Assembly (NCBI RefSeq): GCF_004027225.2
Contig: NC_044278.2
Span: 57,963,743-58,027,742 of the forward strand
Direction: 5' to 3'
Length of the DNA: 64,000 nt
Origin: Strigops habroptila
Lineage: Eukaryota; Chordata; Aves; Psittaciformes; Psittacidae
Positions 11,869-55,818 of this stretch are shown one piece after another; position 1 is the first letter of the stretch; each line of letters begins with the position of its first letter. The notes below the pieces were generated by a model. That model was not told the origin of the DNA, ran no database searches, and saw only the letters and a list, made by a program, of their open reading frames with translations. A program made the position numbers and the translations under genes.

Positions 11869-14800
11869 AAAAAGAGTGAAGACAACTCAAGAAAGAATCT
11901 GCTTCTCTAGAACTGAATTATTTTTTTCCCTTTTACAAAACTAGAAATAGACTTTAATTCTGACATAACAGTAAGAATGGATGGTGAACAAAATGAAGAT
12001 AAATGTAATGAAGATTGGTGTTTACCACATCTTAAAGCATCATTCCATAACTTTAGACAATTGTGGTTGTACAATGCATGCAAAGATCAACCCTTTTATT
12101 TAATCATTCAAGAGTCGTAACAACGGTGAGTAAAACAGAATAAAAACTTACTCTAAAGTAATCGTGTCTTCCAAACACTTTTTCCACATGTACATTTAAG
12201 CTTTGGGGATGGTGCACCTTAAGCAAACTTGGCTGGATGCTCGAGTATTAACCATTCCTCTGGAATTACTTTGGTCCCACTGCAGAGCATGGTGATTAAG
12301 GTTCAGATGCTCCCCCATGTGCCCTCCTGCACTCAACTTCCCGCGGAGACCAAGGAAACAAAGAACCAAGAGGAGAGGAAGGAGGCTGGAATGGAAATGC
12401 ACATGGCACACATACTCAGTGATTTCTAGGTCTGGATAAGTAACTTTTGTTTTCTATGAATACTTCTATTTGAACCTCAGTCTCCATTGGCAATTAAGCT
12501 TTGAGTTTACATCCTTGGGGTCTTAGGTCCACATAAGACCCCACAGATTTAATTAAATAGAAGTTATCTTAGAGTGCCTCACCTGAAGAAGCACCCGTTG
12601 ATGTGCCTGTAGAGAACAGTATCATTTCCAGATGTTCCAGCACAGTGTAAGTACAGGCAGAGCTCCAGGCAGCTGCCTGAAGGTGTCAGGAACAGTCACC
12701 CTTCAGCTAAGCCCCTGATGTAGCTTAGGCTCTGATGGCATGTATTTGTGTTGTAGAAACCAACTTCACCTTGACAGATATAAGACCTGTTCTCTGTAAC
12801 ACACATCACTAGCGGTTTAACTGGAACTACTAAAAGACACATTGGTGGCACGTTCAGATCTCCATGCAGCCTCAGGGGGAGAGATCTTACCCAAACACTG
12901 CAAAACATTCCCAGAGAGGGAATGGGGAAATCACATCGGTGATGGGCAAAGGCCCTTGCTAGGTGGACTTCCATTGAGGCAATGGATGATCTTGCCTCCT
13001 TCTGTCCAAGCCAAATAATTTCAGATAAAAGAAAAGAAAGCTGGCATGGAGCACTTGGGCATTTTCTCGTACCATGACTACTGAGCCACAGCAAGTCCAC
13101 CTTCTGTTAGCCAACAAAGGCAGCCAGCCAGCACTGTGAGATGCCTCAGCCACGAGTAGAAAACATGAGGTATTTGCTCCAGGGCAGTACTCAGCCTAGG
13201 CTCACAGTAGGTATCTTCCCTTTTATGATAAAGAACACCATGTTACATATTCCTCCCTCCTGCTTTGAAAGTGTCTTTCCCTGTCAGATCTGCTCTGACA
13301 GGACACAAGGGGTCCTGCTGCCTGAACTTCCTCTCTGGCTGCAGCTTCAGCCAGAAAAAGTGGAGCCACTAGCCAGCTAAATATTCCTGGGTGGGGATTT
13401 TTATTTCTTACCTGTTATCTCTTTTCTCCCTTGAAAATAAAACCAGCAGATCAGCAAGGGAAGAACAAGGTCTCGTGATGAGAAGGGCCTGGGAATCACA
13501 GGAAAAACCCCAGCCATGATGAGCAGTGCATCTCCCATGGGCTTCATTAGCTGAAATGAGGATGGGAGTATTTAATGCCACAGTAAACATGAATGGGTCA
13601 ACAGGCTGAAGGTGCTACATGAAGGTGCTTTCCTCTGGCTTTTTTTAAGGTTAAAGAGAATTATGTTCTTGGGCACCAGCAGTATAGCATCCTCAGGATA
13701 CCATCCTCAGGTCTGCAGGGACACCAGGAATATAACTTGAGAACTTCCAGCTTTGCTTCTGGAATATACTGGGTAGGGGAAAGGGGACCAGAGCTGTTTC
13801 TTGAACTTGGTCCATGGTGAGGTTAATTGGCCCCAGGACCAGCTTCTGTGTTCAAAATCCAGGTCCTCCCAGGAGTAGGGCCTTCAATGTGGCTGTTGCA
13901 CAAAAAGAACAGTAGATGTTTATGAGAATAAAACGTAAGCAACATTTAGAACTGAAGACATTTCTTTCATGCATGCACAAAGTCCCAAATTTAGCAGACA
14001 AGGCTGAAACCCACATATGGCAGAACAGAGCTATAAAAGTTGTCAGCAAGTGATATTCATCTCAATTTAGAAACTTGTTCCTACTATGTAACGTAAATGC
14101 GATTGAAAACATGTCTTTTAGCTGCAAGTGTAGTATACACATTCATTAGAAGAAGAACTAAGGAAAGGACTGGCATGCATTCACATTTTTTTTCCACCCC
14201 ATAGAGAGTCTCGGATTTTTTGGTCCAGATTTTTTCTTATTCTATGGCTCAATAGCCAAACAGGTTCCAGCAAGTGCTCAGCCTTCCAAATTAAATGCTG
14301 CTGGACAGAATCAAGTAGTGTCATTTTGAATTCCCAGTTTAATGAAGCAGAGAGCAATGCAAAGATTTCCATGCTCTAGGAATGGCATCACTCTATGGCT
14401 CAGAGAAATGGGCACAATCTGACATGCTGCCTTTCCAGGGCTCAACATCTCCTAGTGAAGGATATGGAGAAAAAAATTCCTATTTACTGAGTTCACGCAG
14501 TTATTTTGCTTCCATTGCTCTCAAAGTCTTGAGGTGCCCAAGGATCTGGATAACAAAAGGGAAAGCCTGATCAGTCATATTTCCCCACCTCCTTTAGTGA
14601 AAGGAGTGGTTTTAAGAATGCTAACATATCAAAGCAGCTCAAGCGGCGTTTACATGTGTACTGCAACACACACTTGCAGCTTCTTCTAAAAGAGCAGTCC
14701 TGTAACTGCTGTTTGTTTGCTCAGGCATTCAGTGAATACAGGCACAAAGGCCAAAGTCAATCCAAGACCAAAAGAAAAAAAAAAAAAAAAGAAAAAGCTA

Positions 14801-15619
14801 ATATTTACAAAAAACGCGTTCAGAGTGGTTTTGCTCGGCTGGCAGTGAGACACAGCTGAGGGGTGGGAGATGATCTCCACAATCTGGCTTGGCTTCGCCC
14901 TCCCAGAACTGCACTTTGCTCCTACTGGAGCCAGACCAGTGTCCCACCACCCTCCAACTGGTGCCAGCCATGCCCAGGGTCTCCATGTGGAACACTGCCT
15001 CCATCTCACAGCACCCTGAAGGTACTTTATTTCACTGGGCTTAGTCAAGCATTCTGTGTTCTTAAACCATAACCGTATTTTCTCTGAGTTTATCCCCTGC
15101 AGCTAGTCAGGTCATGCTTAGGGCTAAAAAAATCCTCAATCCAAGAAGGTACAAAAGGAAGAACCCACTGCACGACCCTCTCCCATCTTTGTTGCATCCC
15201 ACTCCTGGCTATCTTCCCCATCCCACCTCTGCTGAGGGCTCTTTACCTTCCTCACATTTTGGGGACCTCCAGAATCCTCCCCTTACATTCATACTCAATG
15301 CCACAGGCTGCCCCAGGTCGCCAGCAAGCCCCACCATACTCCATCCTTTAAAGCTTCCCCCACTTCTCCTGTACTGGGGCTAAAACCTCTGCCATACAAC
15401 TTATGAACGCCAACATCTAACCACTACTTCTGGGATGCCATTTGCTTCTTAAAACTTCATGAGACCAATTCTCATCCTGCAGCTCCTGTCAGGGAAATCA
15501 CACTATCATCCTCCTTCCGACAGCAGCACACCAGCAGCTTGTTTCCTGTTCAGACCATATTTACCACAGGTCTAGCCCTTAACCCTCACAGAGTGATACA
15601 GCTTTCCCACAAACTCACG
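11869..15619. other. Intergenic DNA just downstream of LONRF2
   Basis: No gene, CR1 or LTR was recognised. A poly(A) run is at about 14774-14789. Short open frames on both strands are unsupported. Confidence 0.55.
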
Positions 15620-18600
15620 CTCTTATAAATTCAAACTGTTTTATTCCAAATATCACATAAATTAAATACATTTTCCATGAATATTGCAAATATACATGAA
15701 ATGAACATTGCAGTTTTTAAAAAAAGTTTTGGCTTTGCTTATGCAACAAGAAGTGCCAAATGTGGTTAGAACATGAACTTCTCCTGTATTTACTAGATAC
15801 AAAAAGGTGCAGATTAATAATTTATATTTATACATATGTACATGCTCCATTTCATAACTAGCTTTAAAACAGTAAAAAATGGTTTCAAGTTTATCTACAT
15901 TACTCGTTTAAATCTGGTCAGAAGCCCCAGATAAGAGTTGATACAATCATTTCACAACTGCAAAATTAAGGCGCTACCAAAATACCAGTTCCACTAGTGT
16001 AAAATGTAACAGGAATAGAGAGTGTACAGCTTTCTATTTATCAATTTAAAAGTGGACTGGAGAACAAGGAAAAAGGAGCAGTAAGAAACATGACAAGATC
16101 TACAGGTTAGAAGTACAAAGATCTCGATGACTATCAAATGAACATATTAAAATACAGTAGATAAAAGGCCTCAGTGGCAAACAATTAGTATGCTTCTGAA
16201 AGACAAAAAAAGGTTAAAATATATATATCATTTTGTAGCTTGAAGCTCTACAGGTGAACAACAGGTGTAGAGGTAGAGGGATTTTTTTTTCTTTTTGGCC
16301 TCTTTATGATGTATAAAGAAGGGCCACATTCACCACAGTGAAAAGACTCATCATATATCCCAGCATCCTTGCTTGGACAGCAAGCAAGAAAAGTGTAATG
16401 AGCTAGAAAGGCAACAAATCCTGTCTATCTCTTTCAGGAGCTCAGCTCCAGTGCTTCCACATGTACCTTGGCGGTAAGTTACATATAAGCAAGATCGGCC
16501 GTAACGTGGACATTTCCTCTAGAGAGGACTGAGACAGCTAGCTTCTCCCATGAGGTACTACTGGATGCTGCAGAGATTATATGGCAGAGATAATTTGGTA
16601 ACAATGAAATTGGTACTTTCCCTTAGAAAGCAAGTACCACAGGGCAGTGGTGATTTTTTTTTTTTTTCCTTTTTATTAATTAAAGCTTTGCTATTTGATC
16701 AGCATTCCATGTTTTGGAAGAAATGTCAGCTTTGGGCTGCTAATGATTATTTGCATCCATACACAGACAATTCCTATGTTATCATTTATCCAAAACATCA
16801 GCCACTGAAATATATATCACAAACCGCTTTAAACCTTGACTAAAAAAAATCCCTCTACTGTTCAGCTTTCTCTTCAATAACTATCATTCCATTAATGATG
16901 CAGGCCTTCATGAACACAGCAATGTCACTTTCCATGTAGAATGTGTCTTTACTCATTACAGAACAGCAGTAAACAACCTCTCTTGTTCCATAGGGTTTCC
17001 TCTCAGAAGTACCTCAAAAGTAGATATCTTGAAAAATCACTTTTGCAAAGAAGAATATTCACATTAGTTACTCAGGCAAAGCCAAGAAGACACTAACTAG
17101 CACCTTGATTTATTTTTTTTTTTTTCTTAAATGCACTCCTATATGTAAAATTAAGCACATGTAAGATCAGGGACCAGCAATACACAAATACCATCAGCAT
17201 CCCCTTGCAGCTAAACTAGTAAATACTCAAAACTAGGCCAGACACACAAAGGAGCAAGATGAGCGACACCAGAAGAAATACACAGCATGGAAAGGCATGG
17301 GAAGAACAGGAAGCTGAACAGAAAGGACTGCAAGATGAAATACAGTCCATCTTCTGGTCTGAGAATTAGTTTGCGAAACCACCCTTCAGTAGCTCAGCTG
17401 ACAGTGGGTTGAAGATCTACTGACTTCCTCCCCCATATATAGAACAATTCCTTAATACTTCAGTGACTTCCTCTTCCTCACCTTCAAATCCTGAAGGAAA
17501 TGCATTCAACTTAGGTTTTGTGTATTTTGGTGATGGTAGCAAAACTTGCAGAAGGCTACTGTAGAGGTTATGACATCATTGGTTGTAAGTTAACACACTT
17601 CACAATTCAGAGAATACACTTACAAACTATTTAAATAGAAAAGGCGTGTTCAGGTAGAGGCAGTTACAGTACATTCAGGGTATGTTACAGAAACCATTTG
17701 TGGTAGCCATTTGCTGAAAGGAAAAAAAATCTGTATATTTGTTTCCCAGACCACACAGGTTACAACTACAATACCCAAAGAGAGCAGGTAATATATCTCA
17801 ATCACTGCATTTTAATGCAGTCTTCTTCCAGAACTCATGTGCAAAGTGGAAAAAAAAAATAAAATTAAATACATCTTCATTGACAAATAAGGACAAAATA
17901 ACTAAAAAAGAAATCAGGCACTTTGACCATTTAGGTAAACAGCCATTTCTTCTTCCCAGACTTCTGCACATGAACAAGCCTTTACATTGGTCTTGCTATG
18001 CTTGCAGCACATGGAGATTCAAGTCAACTTTTTTTCCCTGTTGGTAGTATCAGTTCTACTTATAGGAAACTATGCCAATTGAATTGGTAACACTGTGAGT
18101 TATTTCATTGGCAGTGAGCAAATGTTGATCATTTGACTGACAAGCAATCAATTTAATAGCTATCAAAGTTAGATATTAACAAAACAATACATTAAAAAAT
18201 AATCAGAGACAAACGAAGGTTAACACCTGACTTAAGCTTGCATTGAGACTTGCCTTTATAGGTTTGATTTGTGCCTCCTTTCATGGTGTTATTGTGGACT
18301 GATTTCCATCACATACAGCAACTGGTACTAAACTACAATACTTTTGGTTTGAAACACGTTCAGTAGAGATCACCCCAGTGTAAGGGAAGTTGGCATGACA
18401 CTGCAGGAGGAGTGAGATGGAAACCTCCCAGTATTTCATCCTCACTGATTCCGCTCACAGAGCAGGCGTTCAGAATAAGTTGCAGCATGCCTCCTTCGTA
18501 TCTGGGGTGAAATCATTATTTCACAGCAGCGTTCATCATACTTTAGGGAGCCGGTTTGATTTGAATTTAGCGGTAAGACCAGCTAGGATTACTTTGATTT

Positions 18601-19354
18601 TTCTTTTTAAATAAACCAAAGTACACCTTTCCAAACATTTTGTACATACTCAATCCGCTACAACACATAAATCACAACATGAGGGATTACCTAAGGCTAC
18701 TAAATAGTGTACTTATTCAGTAGCTATTATTCTTTCAGACAAACATCCTCAGATGCCTTGACCACGAACGGCTTGATATTTTTTTCCTTGCAGACTGCTA
18801 TTTGCTGAAGAGAGAGATGCAGTGTATGACAGACTGCCTATCGATTCACTAACAGAGCATACTGTTGGCTACGGTCTTCATGCATACTTCTGCCAGGCAG
18901 TGTAATTCCTCTTCCATTCACTATTTTCAAGAAAGTATAGGAAACACCTCTTCAATCCACTGTCCAGTTTCCTTTTCCTACCAAGTGGAAATCCAAACAC
19001 ATGCAGGCCAATGGTGCTACTCTAGTACTTAACTCTCTTGCAGGCTAGAAACATCAAATCTATTCGTAGTACTTTGAAGCAATTATCCGCATCCATCAGC
19101 TACGCTCTAAGTGTAGCACAGCTTTGTAGAGGCTCAGATTTCACCAGGACAACAGAAGAGAGTGCAAGGTTTGGTGAATACCCAGGATAACAAACCAATG
19201 CAATTGATGGATGCAGGACACAGTCAGAAAGGGCTGTTCCTTTTTGAAGGAATCTTTAAAAAAAACAAACAAAAAAAACCCCTCCCCCTTTGCCCTCCCC
19301 CAGAACAACCTGTTGTGAGATGTTTTGGGTGCCCACTCACAACTGAAGTCCATG
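15620..19354 (-). other. LONRF2: Probable 3' UTR of LONRF2
   Basis: This AT-rich stretch follows the stop codon and runs to the signal at 15640. No splice-linked coding frame and no CR1 or LTR sequence was seen in it, in contrast to the repeat-bearing DNA further left, which fits a retained UTR. Several T-rich runs on the coding strand and other AATAAA or near matches inside it (plus-strand tttatt near 16670 and 17109) could serve as earlier poly(A) sites. The exact 3' end is inferred. Confidence 0.6.
15640..15645 (-). promoter_or_regulatory. Candidate distal poly(A) signal of LONRF2
   Basis: AATAAA on the minus strand (tttatt on plus). The expected cleavage zone is about 15610-15625. Just beyond it, at 15570-15610, the minus strand is GT-rich (GTGAGTTTGTGGG and TCTGTGAGGG), as a downstream element should be. 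Confidence 0.6.
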
Positions 19355-50956
<31,602 letters not shown>

Positions 50957-50987
50957 GCCCGCGCGGCGCCGCCGGCCCCGGGCCGCC

Positions 50988-50996
50988 CTACTCCAT
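50988..50996 (-). promoter_or_regulatory. Minimal upstream ORF (Met-Glu-stop) before LONRF2
   Basis: ATG GAG TAG, out of frame with the main ORF, with its stop 31 nt before the main ATG. Its start context (GGC ATG G) is as good as that of the main start. It matters only if the 5' UTR begins upstream of it. Confidence 0.55.
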
Positions 50997-51081
50997 GCCG
51001 GGCCCGCGGCACTGCCGACTCCGGCTCCTTCCTGGGAGGGGACGGCGACGGAAGGGAGGCAGGGAGGGAGGAGGGGGCGGG

Positions 51082-51087
51082 TCACAT
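51082..51087 (-). promoter_or_regulatory. Start-stop element ATGTGA before LONRF2
   Basis: An ATG followed at once by TGA, with G at -3. Apart from the Met-Glu-stop element it is the only other upstream ATG on the coding strand between 50957 and about 51300. Confidence 0.45.
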
Positions 51088-51333
51088 CGCTGCAGCAGGG
51101 GGGCGGCTCCCGGGAGTGGGGGACGGGGATGGCGGAGGGAGGGGAAGCGGGGGGGGTTCGGCCCGCACCGCCCCCTCGGGCCCGGCTCCCGGCTTATGTA
51201 AGGGGCGGCCGGTTGTGTAAGCCGCCTCCGATCGCCCTCCCCCGGGGCGGCGGCGGCGCCGCGGAGGGAGCGAGAGAGCTGCCTCCCTCCGGACCCGCCC
51301 GGCGGCAGCCACTGCCGCCAGGTGCCGGTGCCA

Positions 51334-51365
51334 CACGTGCCCGCGCGCCGCCCCGCCCGCACGTG
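51334..51365. promoter_or_regulatory. Pair of CACGTG E-boxes in the LONRF2 promoter
   Basis: Perfect palindromic CACGTG at 51334-51339 and 51360-51365, 26 bp apart, with a third copy at 51681-51686. CACGTG is the core site of bHLH-ZIP factors (USF, MYC/MAX, MITF/TFE). The sites are seen; occupancy is inference. Confidence 0.5.
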
Positions 51366-51381
51366 CGCCCAGCCCACTACC

Positions 51382-51405
51382 GGCGGCGGCGGCGGCGGCG
51401 GCGGC
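51382..51405. repeat. (GGC)8 run in the LONRF2 promoter
   Basis: Eight uninterrupted GGC triplets upstream of the likely 5' UTR, within the CpG island, next to the E-box pair. Confidence 0.9.
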
Positions 51406-52154
51406 AGCTCCCGCCGGGAGCAAGGAGGGAGGTGGGGGGGGGTGTGGGGCGTGTTCCGCTGTGCGGCTCCTGCTGGGCTTAGGCGCTTCCTTCCCGTTTC
51501 CTGGTGCCCGGCCTTAACCGCTTCATCGTCGGGACTGCCGGACCCCTCCGCCCCGGTGCCGGCTTTCCCCCACCCACCACGTCCCGGTACCGGGACCCGC
51601 CTTCCGTGTGGCGCGGGGTGGGTCGAGGCATACTCTCGGTTATTGTTTGGTTGTGTTTCTCCGGCCCCCGAGAAAGCGAGCACGTGTTGCCTCTTAAATA
51701 GAAAAATAATGCAAAACAAAAATACAGTAATAAAATTTCCCAAACCCCACAACTCTCGGATGGGGGGGGGGGGGGGAAGCGCCCTTTTCTGTAAGCGGCA
51801 GCCTTGCCACCTCAGCTTGGGATCCGCAAGTCGTGCTGAGCGCTGGCTTGTGCGTCGGCAGCGACAATAAAGATAATGCAGCTGGAAGTTAGTTAATCAT
51901 GCGTGAGTCAGAGAGGAATCCAACTCGCTCCGCAGGAATAACAGGAGTGAAAAAAAGAAGTAGGCAAGGTTTATTTTAGACTCAGCTGTAAACAAGCCGC
52001 TCGTTTGGAGGAGCGGAGGGTCTGTCAGTCCAACAAGAAGGTGTCCATGTCCAGCTGCTTTTCGGATTGCAGCTGGACAGTGGAGGGTATTTTGGTTTTT
52101 GCCTCTCTCCTGCAAGGCCTTGAGTCCCCAAATAATGGCCTTTTAGCCCACATT

Positions 52155-52790
52155 GGGAAAATCTAATTCCTTGACTATTGTACCAGTTGGTCTTTTAGTA
52201 TGAAATTGCATCAATTTCTTAGTGGTATGAAATTGTATTAACTTGCTTAACATATATAAAGTTTACATCCTATACTGCACAGTTATGCCTAAGTAAGCAT
52301 CAATATTCATGGTGAAGTAAGCGTGACCAGAGGACCCTTGCTCGTGGAAGGACCTTTGTCTCTCAGAACCTCAAAGCCATCTGCGAAGGACAAAGGATAC
52401 CCCTGGACTACTGAGGTAACATCAGCACGTCAGCCCTCTGACACCTCAGTAAACACCCCCCCTCATCTGGTATCATAGACAAGAAACTGTAGCAAGACCA
52501 ACTCCAGGAATGGCTAGATTAATAACAAAGCAGGCAGATGATGTCATAAAATCATAGAATCACAGAATGGTTTGGGTTGGAAGAGACCTTAAATCTCATC
52601 TAGTTCCAACACCCTGCTATAGGCAGGGACGCCTTCCACTAGACCAGGTCACTCAAAGCCCCATCCAAGAAGTATAGTTGTTTTGCAAAATAGTAATGTG
52701 TTGTTCTAGGACTTACCCATTTTGCATTGTTAATGTTTCTAGTAGTGGCTCTTTGAGTTATGTCCACGAGTCCAACACTTGCACCACGCT
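52155..52790. mobile_element. Diverged LTR copy A, split by a CR1
   Basis: The first half (52155-52543) is alignable by eye to the LTR at 57045-57661: gaaaatc, gtattaac, and tagcaagaccaactccagg against tagcaagactggctccagg, then tagattaataacaaagcagg. A CR1 tail interrupts it at 52544-52667. The part after the CR1 (tagttgttttgcaaaata) matches more weakly, so the right edge is uncertain. Confidence 0.55.
52544..52667 (-). mobile_element. CR1 LINE 3' tail nested in LTR copy A
   Basis: Minus-sense tail tcataaaatcatagaatcac, then atggtttgggttggaagaga, about 124 bp. Confidence 0.9.
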
Positions 52791-52989
52791 TCTTGACTCA
52801 AGGTTTCTATCCAGAAGTTGACTTCAGCATCCCATCACTTTTTCATCATTCCCTCTCTTGACATTTTCACTTGGAATTAGGGTGGGATTGAATCCCATTG
52901 CTGCTTTATCAAGGTCACCAGGGGACACGATTCATAGCATAGTGGGCAGAAGCAGTGTGGCCAGCTCTGCTCTGCCATATGAAGGACAA

Positions 52990-53044
52990 GCCATGGGATC
53001 TGGACAGATGATGAAAGTGTGGACTCGCGTCTTGAGCCACCCCC
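52990..53044 (+). repeat. Diverged direct repeat, left copy
   Basis: A block of about 55 bp sharing gtggactcg, cttgagccacccc and gccatgg with 53801-53854. The family is unknown. Confidence 0.55.
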
Positions 53045-53800
53045 CAGCATTATTCTCTGGTTCCTGGGACTCTAGCAAGGAGCGGCAGCATTGTTGCTGA
53101 GTGCTCACATCCCACGCCCCTGGCCATTTGGCTCTTTGGCTGGGAATTCCCCAGCAGCTCTCCCTGCTTTCCTGTGGAAGGAAAGAGTAGGTGAGTCCCT
53201 CCTGCCATGCCACTTTTCCACACGTGTCTTGGGATTGCTGCGTGATGGCCCTTTACCTCCAGTCATCCCTTCTGATGGGCACTCGGAGGGCACTGGCTCA
53301 GGTGGTGGTACTAAAACCCTCCATTTGCTGCTGCGCTTGTGTCGTGCTGTGCCATGCCAGCGTGCTGGGATGGCTGCATTCCTTTCCTCATCAACGCTTA
53401 GCAGGTGTTTCTAGAAGAACCTACTGCAAAGTGAGACTGCTACTTTATTTAGCAACACAATCAATAGCCTCTTGGCATGCAGCCTCTATTTTTTTCCAAG
53501 ACATCTATTTGCAAGGGAACAAAATTACCTCACTGCTGTTCAGACTGACTCAGTGTGCCATCTTCTGCCTTCTTCCTATGTACAGAATTGCTTGCCACTG
53601 GCATCTGAGCACACCTGCATCACTCTTCAATGCCTGTTTCAGGGGCTATGTTCTTTCGCAAGTCTTCTTGCTCCAGAACATGGTTCATTTGTACGACTGG
53701 CCATGGCATTACTCTGAGCGTATATCTGCTGTTTATCTGTCTGACCAACAATGCCTCTCTGGTACAGCTCCCTTTTGCAACGTTGATAAGAATTCGCTGC

Positions 53801-53854
53801 GCCATGGATCTTGTATGGACGATGAAAACGTGGACTCGCCACTTGAGCCACCCC
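53801..53854 (+). repeat. Diverged direct repeat, right copy
   Basis: Same block as 52990-53044, offset by about 810 bp, same orientation, roughly 80 percent alike by eye. Confidence 0.55.
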
Positions 53855-55022
53855 AAAGTGTTAATACTTTGCAAGAAAGAACAATAGCCTAAGAAACAAG
53901 GGAAAGAAACTAAAATTATTAATTATCTATAATTCAGAAGCTCATACTTCTCACTTAAATTATCAGTAGTGTGACTGCCTCAACGAACGTGACATAGGAG
54001 ACTCCTGCCAAGAAGTTCAGTGCCCTGTGACATGGTGGTGTGGTTTACAGCTTCTTGTTGGACAAACTACGAGCGACTGATTGTGACAGCCACAAGCAGA
54101 ATGGATTTTTCATAAAGGATCTCAAAGCTCACTGAAACACCACAGTAGATTTATAACTTTTATTAGAGAAAAGCTGTAGGTAATGGATTGAAGCATAGGA
54201 TTCATCTCCTGCTGCCTGCTGCAGGAGATGAAGGACCTCCCCGTGTACTCACCAAAACCATGGAAAAACTTCTGCTGGCTTCATCATCTTAAAAACCCAC
54301 AAAACTTGTCACCCAAAATTAGGCACTTTGTGGTAGGTTGTTAGAGGTGCTCCCAGTTAGCAGTATTATTTTCCTGTTAATAGTATGCTTCCACTTAGGA
54401 GTGGCCTCATCATGCTCACTCAAGCAACATGAAGAAGGCCGTCCACTTTCCAAGGGGAGAGTTACAAGTGCTTACTCCACTGAGTCACTTCAGGGTTGAC
54501 ATGAGGTTTCCTTTAAGTTTGTAGCCTAATTTTCAACTTCTTCGCAGGCCCATCTTTCCCAGGGTTTTCCCCAGGGCAGAATTTTACTTCAAGTTCGAAG
54601 GGAAAAGCAGGAGATGAAGCACCTTTGAAACGACAGCATTTACATATTTGGAGGGCATTTTTAATTCTTCTAACACTTTTCTATTCCAATGTAGTTTGAA
54701 GTGTTAAACTAGTGTTCGTTTTGATTATTTTCCTCCTTGTGGAGGAAATCTGTCTTTTATTGTTTAGGAACAAGGTAATTAGGGTATAATCAGTGCACAG
54801 GCACACACACGTACAACACTAAAACGTTACAGAAGCTGTAAAGCCAAAGACACAAAAATTAGGATACAGCATAATTAAGGCTGTGTATGCTTATTTAATG
54901 TCTCCTTCATGCATTAACCTGATAAAATTTTAATTAATCACTACTATTTTCTCTACAGGATGCATGCCACAGGAAAGAAGATACTCAGTTAAGGGACACC
55001 CAAACAGTAATGTTCTCCCTGG

Positions 55023-55516
55023 TGTGAGGAAGATGGTTTTGCTATGAGTATGAATTAGCTATAGGCATTTCTTGGAAAGTATGTAAGGCTTGGTGTCCAG
55101 GATGGGGACCCCAGCTAAGGGACCTTGCAGTCGAAACAGGGACATCTGCTTATCTTTGTTTGCAACGGAATCATATATGTTATATAATTGCGAGGCTTGT
55201 GTGCATGTGCTAAGTATCAAGTTCAGAAGTTCACTGTGAGGAAGACTCAGGATCTGCCTCCACAACGACCACCAGAGACCCCTCAAGAAACACTTGGTGG
55301 GCGGGGTTGGGGTTCTCGGAAATGTAAATCGCTTCCTGGAAAAGGCGGAGAAAAGGTGGGCACAATCACAATGCAAGTGTATATAAACTGTAATTGTGTG
55401 ACATTTAGTGTGCTCATCCCTTTGTGGATGACACACCCAGCATGCTGCTAATAAACGCTCTCTGCTTCACAAGTTATCCGTCTGAAAATTCTAGTTCGTG
55501 AGTGTCGTTTTTCACA
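55023..55516 (+). mobile_element. Solo LTR with TATA box, poly(A) signal and 4-bp target duplication
   Basis: 494 bp, beginning TGTGAGG and ending TTTTTCACA (inverted TGTGA/TCACA), flanked on both sides by CTGG (55019-55022 and 55517-55520). It has a plus-strand TATA box (tatataaa, 55380-55387) and AATAAA (55450-55455), about 65 bp apart, as in a U3-R-U5 layout. A 4-bp duplication fits a class I (gammaretrovirus-like) ERV. No internal retroviral genes adjoin it. Confidence 0.75.
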
Positions 55517-55818
55517 CTGGTCACTGCGCAGTCCCCTGCACCTTTTGATTTGTGTGAGTCATACCTTGGAGCAGTAGCTGAATTATAAATTTCCCTGTGT
55601 ACTTTTCTATAACATTCAGGGTACAGCATTATAATACTTCTCAAGTACCCATTTACATTTTCAACAAGATCATGAGTCAAAAGGAATAACAGTAGAAACT
55701 TTAACAGATGAGAAGCTGAGGTACAGGTGAATTAAGTGATAATAACTTGGGGCACTCAATTTAGTGGATGAAATTTCAGAATATGATTTTTCAGATACAC
55801 AGATTGTTTCAGAAGCAA

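Larger units (their letters stand above)
51641..55022. other. Upstream intergenic DNA, no gene recognised
   Basis: Holds a run of 15 G (51762-51776), LTR copy A with its CR1, and the direct-repeat pair. A 233-codon plus-strand frame at 53191-53892 spans the right repeat copy and has no recognisable domain. Confidence 0.55.

Noticed and set aside
50957..51085. N-terminal extension of LONRF2 from 51085
   Set aside because: The codon at 51085-51083 is GTG, not ATG. The first in-frame ATG is at 50956, and the extension has no conserved features.
51322..51870. 182-codon plus-strand frame and the 254-codon minus-strand frame at 50988-51752
   Set aside because: Low-complexity Pro/Arg/Gly sequence in a CpG island, with no motif or splice support.
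53191..53892. 233-codon plus-strand frame as a possible gene
   Set aside because: No recognisable domain, Cys/Leu/His-rich composition, competing frames on both strands and a direct-repeat copy at its end.
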